Assembly: GCF_019431375.1 (NCBI RefSeq)
Contig: NZ_CP080267.1
Span: 3,407,501-3,471,500 of the forward strand
Length of the DNA stretch: 64,000 nucleotides
Direction of reading: 5' to 3'
DNA from: Alcanivorax sp.
Lineage (GTDB): Bacteria > Pseudomonadota > Gammaproteobacteria > Pseudomonadales > Alcanivoracaceae
The stretch's first letter is position 1. Every line of letters starts with the position of its first letter. Both the position numbers and the translations under genes were made by a program. The notes below the pieces were generated by a model. That model had not been told where the DNA came from. It saw only the letters and a program-made list of their open reading frames with translations, and ran no database searches. Of the stretch, positions 10,580 to 19,900 are shown piece by piece.

Positions 10580-11275
10580 ATGGCTAAGTTGTCCAAGCGT
10601 ACCCGTGCCATCCGGGAAAAAGTGGAAGCTGGCAAACTGTACCAGGTAGAGGAAGCTGTGGCCCTGCTGGCCGAGCTGTCTACCGTGAAGTTCAAGGAAT
10701 CTCTGGACGTAGCGGTCAACCTGGGTGTGGATCCGCGTAAATCAGACCAGAATGTTCGTGGTGCTTCCGTGCTGCCCCACGGTACCGGTAAAACCGTTCG
10801 CGTAGCAGTGTTCGCCCAGGGCGCCAAGGCTGAAGAAGCCAAGGAAGCCGGTGCGGATGTGGTTGGTTTTGACGATCTGGCCGAGCAGGTTCAGGGTGGC
10901 GAAATCAACTTTGATGTGGTTATTGCCTCCCCGGACGCCATGCGTGTTGTCGGCAAGCTGGGCACTATTTTGGGCCCCCGTGGTCTGATGCCCAACCCGA
11001 AGGTAGGCACCGTAACTCCTGATGTTGCCCAGGCAGTGAAGAACGCCAAGGGTGGTCAGGTTCGTTACCGTACCGACAAGGGTGGCATTGTGCACTGCAC
11101 CGTGGGTCAGGTTGGTTTTGACTCCAATGCGATCAAGGAAAATGTGGAATCTCTGCTGGCTGACCTTAAGAGAGCCAAGCCGTCTTCCGCCAAGGGTACC
11201 TATTTCAAGAAGGTGACCCTGTCCACCACCATGGGTCCCGGTCTGAATATTGATCCGGCCTCCCTGGCGATGTAA
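10580..11275 (+). CDS. rplA: 50S ribosomal protein L1
   Basis: L1 forms the mobile stalk at the E site and is the autogenous repressor of rplK-rplA. 231 aa (E. coli 234). Conserved segments include LGTILGPRGLMPNPKVGTVT near residues 129-148 and the C-terminal TMGPGLNIDPASL. Lies 3 bases after rplK. Confidence 0.98.
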   Translation: MAKLSKRTRAIREKVEAGKLYQVEEAVALLAELSTVKFKESLDVAVNLGVDPRKSDQNVRGASVLPHGTGKTVRVAVFAQGAKAEEAKEAGADVVGFDDLAEQVQGGEINFDVVIASPDAMRVVGKLGTILGPRGLMPNPKVGTVTPDVAQAVKNAKGGQVRYRTDKGGIVHCTVGQVGFDSNAIKENVESLLADLKRAKPSSAKGTYFKKVTLSTTMGPGLNIDPASLAM

Positions 11276-11585
11276 AGAATTTGAGCCTGGTGCAACCCTG
11301 GCCAGGCTCACAAGGGCTTTGATCCCGATGACTCACTCTTTAATGAGAGTCTCGTCGGGGCGTCAAAGACCGCAGGTTTCCGGTTCTGTTTGGAGTCTGC
11401 CTTTAAGAGGCAAGTAACAGGCCGGGATTAAGGGGTAACCGCCTGCGCAGGCGCGGTAGTTGTTTCCTGGCTCGTTTCAGGTTGTGGCTCCGCGATAATG
11501 GCCGGGAAACCGGCCCTGGCGACCGCCTCGAAATCAGATTGCAGTCGATTTTGACGGTTAATGTTTGTGAATCCAGGAGGTAAAC
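11276..11585 (+). promoter_or_regulatory. rplJ leader with strong hairpins
   Basis: A 310-base gap between rplA and rplJ without a gene, the place of the L10-(L7/L12) autogenous control leader in enterobacteria. Visible structures: gagcctgg / ccaggctc (11283-11309, 8 pairs); a long stem at 11317-11368 built from CTTTGA/TCAAAG, CCCGA/TCGGG and GACTC/GAGTC; and cgcct-gcgc-aggcg near 11450. No T-run follows the long stem. The role in L10 control is inferred from position; I cannot assign the protein-binding kink-turn. A strong ribosome-binding site (aggaggtaaac) precedes rplJ. Confidence 0.6.
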
Positions 11586-12116
11586 ATGCCTTTGAATCTG
11601 GAGGACAAACGGGCGATTGTTGCTTCGGTTAATGCTGTAGCTACTGAAGCGCTGTCTGCTGTGGTTGCTGACTATCGTGGTCTCACTGTTTCTCAGATGA
11701 CTGAGTTGCGTAGTAAGGCCCGTGAAACCGGCGTGTACCTGAAAGTGGTACGGAACACGCTGGCGAAGTTCGCCGTGAAAGACACTGAGTACGAGTGTTT
11801 GAGCGACGTTCTGGTTGGCCCCACTGTTTTGGCTTTTTCCCAGGATGATCCGGGTGCAGCTGCCCGTCTCATCAAGGATTTTGCTAAAGACAATGACGCG
11901 CTGGAAGTTAAGGCTCTGGCTGTGGGTGGTGTAGCGTATGGTCCCCAGGATATTGATGTCCTGGCCAAGCTGCCGACTCGCGACGAAGCACTTTCTCAGC
12001 TCATGTCCGTTATGCAGGCCCCGGTGGCCAAGTTTGTTCGTACCCTCAACGAGGTGCCCGGCAAATTTGTTCGCACGGTTGCTGCAGTCAAGGACCAGAA
12101 ACAGAGTGCCGCCTGA
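11586..12116 (+). CDS. rplJ: 50S ribosomal protein L10
   Basis: L10 anchors L7/L12 dimers on the ribosome. 176 aa (E. coli 165). N-terminal MPLNLEDKRAIVASVN is typical; the C-terminal helix that binds L12 dimers is present. The segment VVADYRGLTVSQMTELR near residues 26-42 is the family signature. Pairs with rplL, 65 bases downstream. Confidence 0.97.
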   Translation: MPLNLEDKRAIVASVNAVATEALSAVVADYRGLTVSQMTELRSKARETGVYLKVVRNTLAKFAVKDTEYECLSDVLVGPTVLAFSQDDPGAAARLIKDFAKDNDALEVKALAVGGVAYGPQDIDVLAKLPTRDEALSQLMSVMQAPVAKFVRTLNEVPGKFVRTVAAVKDQKQSAA

Positions 12117-12181
12117 TTTGTCAGGCTGCGTAACTACCCGATCCAATCGGATCGCCCGTGTGGTGATTTAGGAGATTGAAA

Positions 12182-12559
12182 ATGGCCGTTTCCAAAGAAG
12201 ATATCCTCGGCGCTATCGCCGATATGAGCGTTATGGACCTCGTTGAACTGATCGAGGCCATGGAAGAGAAGTTCGGCGTTACCGCCGCTGCCGCTGTTGC
12301 CGCTGCTCCTGCAGCTGCTGCTGGTGGCGAAGCTGCCGCCGAAGAGAAAACCGAGTTTGACGTTGTTCTGACCGGTTTCGGTGACAAGAAAGTTGGCGTG
12401 ATCAAGGCTGTCCGTGAAGTAACCGGCCTGGGTCTGAAAGAAGCCAAAGAGCTCGTTGAAGGCGCTCCTGCTCCTGTTAAAGAAGGTGCCTCCAAAGACG
12501 AAGCCGAAGAGATCAAGAAAAAGATCGAAGAGGCTGGCGGTACTGCCGAGCTCAAGTAA
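12182..12559 (+). CDS. rplL: 50S ribosomal protein L7/L12
   Basis: The stalk protein that recruits translation factors. 125 aa (E. coli 121). The N-terminal dimerisation domain (VMDLVELIEAMEEKFGV) is joined by an alanine-rich hinge (residues about 34-55) to the C-terminal factor-binding domain EKTEFDVVLTGFGDKKVGVI. ATG at 12182 after taggagattgaaa. Confidence 0.98.
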   Translation: MAVSKEDILGAIADMSVMDLVELIEAMEEKFGVTAAAAVAAAPAAAAGGEAAAEEKTEFDVVLTGFGDKKVGVIKAVREVTGLGLKEAKELVEGAPAPVKEGASKDEAEEIKKKIEEAGGTAELK

Positions 12560-12603
12560 GCGCATTTGCGCAATGTCTTTCCACAATAATGCGGAAAGGC
12601 ACC

Positions 12604-12633
12604 GGCTGGCAGCTTGAGGGCTGCCAGCCTTTT
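12604..12633 (+). terminator. Attenuator between rplL and rpoB
   Basis: ggctggcag-cttgaggg-ctgccagcc is a perfect 9-pair stem followed by TTTTG. E. coli has an attenuator in the same place that lowers rpoBC transcription relative to the stalk proteins; the same role is inferred here. Confidence 0.85.
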
Positions 12634-12705
12634 GTCGTTTCTGTATGAGAGGTTTCATACAGGAATATCACCCAAGGGTGATAGATCAACAGCTGAGGAA
12701 CGCAG

Positions 12706-15700
12706 ATGGCATACTCATTCACTGAGAAAAAGCGGATCCGCAAAGATTTCGGCAAGCTTCCGAAGGTTATGGAGGTCCCGTACCTTCTGGCCATACAGCT
12801 CGATTCTTACCGTAAATTTCTGCAGCAAGACAAGAGCGCAGAAGAGCGTCTGGACCAGGGTCTGGAAGCCGCTTTCCGGTCAGTATTTCCGATTTCAAGT
12901 TATTCCGGGAATGCCGCGCTGGAGTATGCCGGCTATGAGTTCGGCAAGCCTGTTTTTGATGTAAAAGAATGTACTGTTCGTGGTACCACCTACGCTGCGC
13001 CGCTGCGCGTACGGATTCGTCTGGTCATCTATGACAAGGAATCCAGTGGGGCTATCAAGGATATCCGTGAACAGCAGGTCTACATGGGCGAAATGCCCTT
13101 GATGACCGAAAACGGTACCTTTGTGATCAACGGTACCGAGCGTGTCATTGTGTCCCAGCTGCACCGTTCCCCCGGTGTGTTTTTCGACCACGATAAAGGC
13201 AAGACTCACTCCTCCGGCAAGCTGCTGTATTCCGCCCGGGTGATTCCTTACCGTGGCTCCTGGCTGGACTTCGAATTCGATCCCAAGGACCAGGTGTTCG
13301 TGCGGATCGACCGTCGCCGCAAGTTGCCGGCGACGATCCTGCTGCGTGCGTTGGGTTATACCTCCGACGAAGTGTTGGAGATGTTCTTCGAGACCAACGA
13401 AATTGCAGTGGAAGACGGCATTTACCGTATGAAGCTGGTGCCGGAGCGTCTGCGTGGTGAAACCGCGACCTTCGATATCCTGGCTGACGGTGAAGTCGTG
13501 GTGGAGCGCGGCCGTCGTATTACCGCGCGCCATATTCGCCAGCTGGAAAAGGCCAATATCGAGTACCTGGATATTCCTGCCGAATACCTGCAGGGCAAGT
13601 ACCTGGCCAAATCCATCATCGACCAGGACACTGGCGAGATCCTGGTGGAGTGTAATACCGAACTGACAGCGGAAACGCTTGAGAAGCTGGAGCAGGGCGG
13701 TATCACCGATTTCGAAACCCTGTACACCAACGATCTGGACAACGGCCCGTTCATGGCCGACACCCTGCGTGCTGATCCGACCCGTACTCCGCTGGAGGCG
13801 CTGGTCGAGATCTACCGCATGATGCGTCCCGGTGAGCCGCCGACCAAAGAAGCGGCAGAGAACCTGTTCAAGAACCTGTTCTTCACCGACGAGCGTTACG
13901 ACCTGTCCGGTGTTGGCCGGATGAAGTTCAACCGTCGTCTCGGTCGCGAAGACGAAACCGGTCCTGGCATCCTCTACGATGGTCGCTACTTCAGCACCCG
14001 CACCGATGAGGAAGGCAAGCAGTACTTTGCGCAGATGGGTGAAGAAACCTCTGACATCATTGAAGTGCTGCGCACCCTGGTGGACATCCGCAACGGTAAC
14101 GGTGTGGTGGATGATATCGATCACCTGGGTAACCGCCGTGTGCGTTCCGTGGGTGAAATGGCCGAAAACCAGTTCCGTGTGGGTCTGGTGCGTGTAGAGC
14201 GTGCGGTCAAGGAGCGTCTGAGCCTGGCGGAGTCCGAAGGCCTGATGCCGCAGGATCTGATCAACTCCAAGCCGGTGGCGGCTGCTGTTAAAGAGTTCTT
14301 CGGCTCTTCCCAGCTGTCCCAGTTCATGGATCAGAACAACCCGCTGTCCGAGATCACGCACAAGCGTCGTGTTTCCGCGTTGGGCCCAGGCGGTCTGACC
14401 CGTGAGCGTGCCGGCTTCGAGGTGCGTGACGTACACCCGACCCACTATGGTCGTGTATGTCCCATCGAGACTCCTGAAGGTCCGAACATCGGTTTGATCA
14501 ACTCCCTGGCCACATATGCCCGCGCCAATGAGTACGGTTTCCTCGAGTCTCCGTACCTGAAAGTGATTGACGGCAAGGTCAGCGAGGAAATCGAATACCT
14601 GTCCGCCATCGAGGAAGCCGAGTGCGTGATCGCACAGGTGGACGCGAAGATGACGGAAGAGGGCGGTTTTGCGGAAGACTTCGTGACCGTGCGTCACCGT
14701 TACGAATTTACCGTGATGGAGCGTGACACCATTACCCATATGGATGTCTCTCCCCGTCAGGTGGTGTCCGTGGCGGCGTCCCTGATTCCGTTCCTTGAGC
14801 ACGATGATGCGAACCGCGCATTGATGGGCTCCAACATGCAGCGTCAGGCTGTGCCCACCCTGCGTGCCGACAAGCCGCTGGTCGGTACCGGCTTCGAGCG
14901 TCACGTGGCCCGGGATTCCGGTGTCTGTGTGGTTGCTACTCGTGGCGGTATCGTCGACAAGGTGGATGCATCGCGGATCATCGTTAAGGTGAACGACGAC
15001 GAAGTGAACGAAGGTGAAGCAGGTGTAGATATCTACAACCTGACCAAATACACCCGTTCCAACCAGAACACCTGTATCAACCAGCGTCCGCTGGTGAAAG
15101 TGGGTGACCGGGTTGCTGCCCGCGACATCATGGCTGACGGTCCGTCCGTGGACATGGGCGAACTGGCCCTGGGTCAGAACATGCGCGTGGCGTTCATGCC
15201 CTGGAATGGCTACAACTTCGAGGATTCCATCCTGATCTCCGAGCGGGTGGTGAAGGAAGATCGCTTCACCTCCATTCATATTCAGGAATTGACCGCGATT
15301 GCCCGTGATACCAAGTTGGGCCCGGAAGAAATTACCGCCGATATCCCCAATGTGGGCGAGGCGGCACTGTCTAAACTGGACGAGTCCGGCATTGTTTACA
15401 TCGGTGCGGAAGTGGGCGCTGGCGACATTCTGGTCGGTAAGGTAACGCCGAAAGGTGAGACCCAGCTGACTCCGGAAGAGAAGCTGTTGCGTGCCATCTT
15501 CGGCGAGAAAGCCTCTGATGTGAAAGATACCTCCCTGCGAGTGTCTTCCGGCGTCAAGGGCACCGTGATCGACGTGCAGGTCTTCACCCGTGATGGTGTG
15601 GAAAAAGACGAGCGCGCCAAGCAAATCGAGCAGGACTCCCTGGATCAGTTCCGCAAGGATCTGAAAGACGAGTTCCGTATCGTTCAGCAGGATATTCTCG

Positions 15701-16848
15701 AGCGTCTGCGCACCGTGCTGGTGGGCAAGAAGGTCAATGGCGGTGCCGGCTTCAAGCGCGGTACCGAGCTGACTGCCGAAGCACTGGATAACCTGGATGC
15801 GGACAAGTGGTTCGAACTGCGTCCGGCGGATGACGATGTGGCTGAGCAGCTTGAGCGTGCCCAGCAGTATCTTGAACTGCACAAGAAAGAGCAGGACGAG
15901 CGCTACCGCGACAAGCAGGCCAAGATTTCCGGTGGTGATGACCTGGCTCACGGCGTGCTGAAAGTGGTCAAGGTCTACCTGGCTATCAAGCGTCGCATCC
16001 AGCCGGGTGACAAGATGGCTGGTCGTCACGGTAACAAGGGTGTGATCTCCGTGATCATGCCGGAAGAAGATATGCCGTACGACGAGCATGGCGTGCCGGT
16101 AGATGTGGTGTTGAACCCGCTGGGTGTACCGTCCCGTATGAACGTGGGGCAGATCCTGGAAACCCACCTGGGTTGGGCCGCCAAGGGCCTGGGCGAGCGC
16201 ATTGGCGAGATGCTGGCCGAGCAGAAGAAAGTGGCGGAGGTCCGCGGCTTCCTGGACAAGATCTACAACAAGGCAGGTGCCGGTGGTTCACCGGAAGATC
16301 TGGACAGCTTCAGTGATGATGAAATCATCGAGCTGGCCCAGAACCTGGTTGGTGGCGTTCCCATGGCAACCGCGGTATTCGACGGTGCCAAGGAATTCGA
16401 GATCAAGGAACTGCTGGAGCTTGCCGGTTACGATCGTTCCGGTCAGATGCAGCTCTGGGATGGCCGTACCGGTGAGAAATTTGATCGCAAGGTCACCGTT
16501 GGCTACATGTACATGCTGAAGTTGAACCACCTGGTGGACGACAAGATGCATGCCCGTTCCACCGGCTCCTACAGCCTGGTAACCCAGCAACCGCTGGGTG
16601 GTAAGGCACAGTTCGGTGGTCAGCGTTTCGGTGAGATGGAAGTGTGGGCGCTGGAAGCCTATGGCGCCGCCTACACCTTGCAGGAAATGCTTACCGTGAA
16701 GTCCGATGATGTGAATGGCCGTACTCGTATGTACAAGAACATCGTGGATGGTGATCACCGTATGGACCCGGGTATGCCGGAATCCTTCAACGTATTGCTG
16801 AAGGAAATCCGCTCTCTCGGTATCAATATCGAGTTGGAAAACGACTGA
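12706..16848 (+). CDS. rpoB: DNA-directed RNA polymerase subunit beta
   Basis: Catalytic beta subunit, 1380 aa (E. coli 1342). The rifampicin region around residues 530-555 reads SQLSQFMDQNNPLSEITHKR followed by RVSALGPGGL; the residues equivalent to E. coli D516, H526 and S531 are unchanged, so no resistance mutation is apparent. GRHGNKG and the C-terminal SYSLVTQQPLGGKAQFGGQR clamp/switch region are intact. ATG at 12706 follows gctgaggaacgcag. Followed by rpoC after 98 bases. Confidence 0.98.
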   Translation: MAYSFTEKKRIRKDFGKLPKVMEVPYLLAIQLDSYRKFLQQDKSAEERLDQGLEAAFRSVFPISSYSGNAALEYAGYEFGKPVFDVKECTVRGTTYAAPLRVRIRLVIYDKESSGAIKDIREQQVYMGEMPLMTENGTFVINGTERVIVSQLHRSPGVFFDHDKGKTHSSGKLLYSARVIPYRGSWLDFEFDPKDQVFVRIDRRRKLPATILLRALGYTSDEVLEMFFETNEIAVEDGIYRMKLVPERLRGETATFDILADGEVVVERGRRITARHIRQLEKANIEYLDIPAEYLQGKYLAKSIIDQDTGEILVECNTELTAETLEKLEQGGITDFETLYTNDLDNGPFMADTLRADPTRTPLEALVEIYRMMRPGEPPTKEAAENLFKNLFFTDERYDLSGVGRMKFNRRLGREDETGPGILYDGRYFSTRTDEEGKQYFAQMGEETSDIIEVLRTLVDIRNGNGVVDDIDHLGNRRVRSVGEMAENQFRVGLVRVERAVKERLSLAESEGLMPQDLINSKPVAAAVKEFFGSSQLSQFMDQNNPLSEITHKRRVSALGPGGLTRERAGFEVRDVHPTHYGRVCPIETPEGPNIGLINSLATYARANEYGFLESPYLKVIDGKVSEEIEYLSAIEEAECVIAQVDAKMTEEGGFAEDFVTVRHRYEFTVMERDTITHMDVSPRQVVSVAASLIPFLEHDDANRALMGSNMQRQAVPTLRADKPLVGTGFERHVARDSGVCVVATRGGIVDKVDASRIIVKVNDDEVNEGEAGVDIYNLTKYTRSNQNTCINQRPLVKVGDRVAARDIMADGPSVDMGELALGQNMRVAFMPWNGYNFEDSILISERVVKEDRFTSIHIQELTAIARDTKLGPEEITADIPNVGEAALSKLDESGIVYIGAEVGAGDILVGKVTPKGETQLTPEEKLLRAIFGEKASDVKDTSLRVSSGVKGTVIDVQVFTRDGVEKDERAKQIEQDSLDQFRKDLKDEFRIVQQDILERLRTVLVGKKVNGGAGFKRGTELTAEALDNLDADKWFELRPADDDVAEQLERAQQYLELHKKEQDERYRDKQAKISGGDDLAHGVLKVVKVYLAIKRRIQPGDKMAGRHGNKGVISVIMPEEDMPYDEHGVPVDVVLNPLGVPSRMNVGQILETHLGWAAKGLGERIGEMLAEQKKVAEVRGFLDKIYNKAGAGGSPEDLDSFSDDEIIELAQNLVGGVPMATAVFDGAKEFEIKELLELAGYDRSGQMQLWDGRTGEKFDRKVTVGYMYMLKLNHLVDDKMHARSTGSYSLVTQQPLGGKAQFGGQRFGEMEVWALEAYGAAYTLQEMLTVKSDDVNGRTRMYKNIVDGDHRMDPGMPESFNVLLKEIRSLGINIELEND

Positions 16849-16858
16849 AGCGATGTGT

Positions 16859-16883
16859 GCCGCTTCCCTTCGGGGGGAGCGGC
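16859..16883 (+). other. UUCG-capped hairpin between rpoB and rpoC
   Basis: gccgcttccc-ttcg-gggggagcggc folds into a strong stem capped by a TTCG tetraloop (one bulged or wobble position). No T-run follows, so it is more likely an mRNA stability or processing element than a terminator. Confidence 0.65.
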
Positions 16884-16946
16884 TCGCGTTGTTACCCGGG
16901 TTTAGGAAAGAATTGAGAGCGTAAAGCTCGCTACGGAGGACTGGCC

Positions 16947-19900
16947 TTGAAAGACCTGCTGAATCTGCTTAAAAGTCAGGGACAAGTCACGGAGTTTGAT
17001 AAACTCAAGATCTCTCTGGCACCGCCGGATCTGATCCGCTCCTGGTCTTTCGGCGAAGTGAAAAAGCCGGAAACCATTAATTATCGTACCTTCAAGCCGG
17101 AACGGGATGGCCTGTTCTGTGCGCGTATCTTTGGTCCGATCAAGGACTACGAGTGCCTGTGCGGCAAGTACAAGCGTCTCAAGCACCGTGGTGTGATCTG
17201 TGAGAAGTGTGGCGTGGAAGTCACCCTCTCCAAGGTTCGCCGTGAGCGCATGGGTCACATTGAGCTGGCCAGCCCCACCGCGCACATCTGGTTCCTGAAG
17301 TCGCTGCCGTCCCGTATCGGTCTCATGCTGGACATGACCCTGCGTGATATCGAACGGGTGCTGTACTTCGAGTCCTTTGTGGTGACCGAGCCAGGCATGA
17401 CCACCCTTGAGCGTGGTCAGCTGCTGACTGACGAAGAGTACTTCGATGCCCTCGAAGAGTTCGGCGACGAATTCGAAGCCAAGATGGGTGCCGAGGCCGT
17501 ACAGCAGTTGCTCATGGAGCTGGACCTGGTCGAAGAGATCAAGATCCTCCGTGAGGAAGTGGAATCCACCAACTCCGATACCAAGCTGAAGAAGCTGTCC
17601 AAGCGTCTCAAGCTGATGGAGGCCTTCAAGGATTCCGGTAACAAGCCGGAGTGGATGATCCTCACTGTGCTGCCGGTGCTGCCGCCGGATCTGCGTCCGC
17701 TGGTACCGCTGGACGGGGGCCGTTTTGCCACCTCCGACCTGAACGATCTGTACCGCCGCGTGATCAACCGGAACAACCGCCTCAAGCGTCTGCTGGACCT
17801 GAGTGCGCCGGACATCATCGTGCGCAACGAAAAGCGCATGCTGCAGGAATCCGTGGATGCGTTGCTGGATAACGGTCGTCGTGGCCGTGCCATCACCGGT
17901 TCCAACAAGCGCCCGCTGAAATCCCTGGCTGACATGATCAAGGGTAAGCAGGGTCGTTTCCGTCAGAACCTGCTGGGTAAGCGGGTGGACTACTCCGGTC
18001 GTTCCGTGATCGTGGTGGGGCCGTCTCTCAAGCTGCACGAGACCGGCCTGCCCAAGAAGATGGCGCTGGAACTGTTCAAGCCGTTCATCTTTGCCAAGCT
18101 GGAAGCCCGTGGTCTGGCAACCACCATCAAGGCGGCCAAGAAGATGGTCGAACGCGAAACTGCCGAGGTCTGGGATATCCTGGCTGAAGTGATTCGCGAG
18201 CACCCGGTCATGTTGAACCGGGCGCCGACCCTTCACCGTCTGGGTATCCAGGCGTTCGAGCCGGTACTGATTGAAGGTAAGGCGATCCAGCTGCATCCGC
18301 TGGTCTGTGCTGCCTTCAACGCGGACTTCGATGGTGACCAGATGGCGGTGCATTTGCCGCTGACCCTGGAAGCCCAGCTGGAAGCTCGCGCGCTGATGAT
18401 GTCCACCAACAACATCCTGTCGCCGGCCAATGGTGAGCCCATCATCGGTCCGACCCAGGACGTGGTACTGGGTCTGTACTACATCAGCCGCGAAAAGGTA
18501 AACGCCAAGGGTGAAGGCCAGATTTTTGCCGACACCAAGGAAGTGATGCGTGCCCTGGCCAACAAGCAGGTTGATCTGCATGCCCGGGTGAAAGTGCGTG
18601 TTCATGAAGTGGTGCGTGATCTAGAAGGTGGCGTTGAAGAGCGTACCTTTATCGCTGATACCACCCCGGGTCGCTGCAAGCTGTGGGATATCGTACCCAC
18701 CGGTCTGGGCTTCGCCATGGTCAACCAGAACATGACCAAGAAGGCGATTTCCAAGCTGTTGAACACGTGTTACCGGATTCTTGGTACCAAAGAAACCTGT
18801 ATCTTTGCTGACCAGCTGATGTACCTGGGCTTCCGTGAAGCAACCCTGTCCGGTTCCTCGATTGGTGTGGAAGACATGGTGATCCCGGATGCCAAGTACA
18901 CCATGATCGACGCGGCCGAAGACGAGGTTCGCGAGATCGAGGAGCAATTCGCTTCCGGTCTGGTAACCCGTGGTGAGCGTTATAACAAGGTGGTGGATAT
19001 CTGGGCCCGTACTAACGACCAGATCGCCAAGGCAATGATGGAAAACCTGCGCGTCGAAGTGGTGAAAAACCGCGACGGCGAGGACGAAGAGCAGGGCTCC
19101 TTCAACTCTATCTTTATGATGGCCGATTCCGGTGCGCGGGGCTCCCCGGCACAGATTCGTCAGCTGGCCGGTATGCGTGGTCTGATGGCGAAGCCGGATG
19201 GTTCCATTATTGAAACGCCGATTACCAGCAACTTCCGTGAAGGTCTGAACGTACTCCAGTACTTCATCTCTACTCACGGTGCACGTAAAGGTCTGGCCGA
19301 TACCGCCTTGAAGACGGCGAACTCCGGTTATCTGACCCGTCGTCTGGTTGACGTGGCTCAGGATCTGGTGGTTACCGCCGAGGATTGCGGTACCGAGGAA
19401 GGTCTGCTGATGACGCCGCTGATCGAAGGTGGTGACGTGGTTGAGGCCCTGGGTGAGCGTGTGCTGGGTCGTGTCGTGGCCCGTGATGTGATGAACCCGC
19501 TCAACCAGGACGAAGTGCTGGCGGAAGCCGGTACCCTGCTGGACGAGGTGTGGGTCAACAAGCTGGAATCCATGGGTGTGGATGAAGTGCTGGTGCGCTC
19601 GCCGATTACCTGTGCCACCCGTTGGGGTGTATGTTCCACCTGTTACGGCCGTGACCTGGCTCGTGGCCATCAGGTCAATGTAGGTGAGGCAGTGGGCGTT
19701 ATCGCGGCCCAGTCCATTGGTGAGCCGGGTACCCAGCTGACCATGCGTACCTTCCACATCGGTGGTGCGGCCAGCCGGGCTTCTGCGGTGTCCAGCATCC
19801 AGATCAAGCACGGCGGCAAGGTGCGTTTCCACAACGCCAAGCACGTACAGCACAAGGACGGTCTGGTGATCGTTTCCCGTTCCGCCGATCTGGCGGTAGC

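Noticed and set aside
12895..16167. 1090-codon open frame antisense to rpoB
   Set aside because: It mirrors the codon bias of rpoB on the other strand; no ribosome-binding site or recognisable domain, and rpoB is certain.
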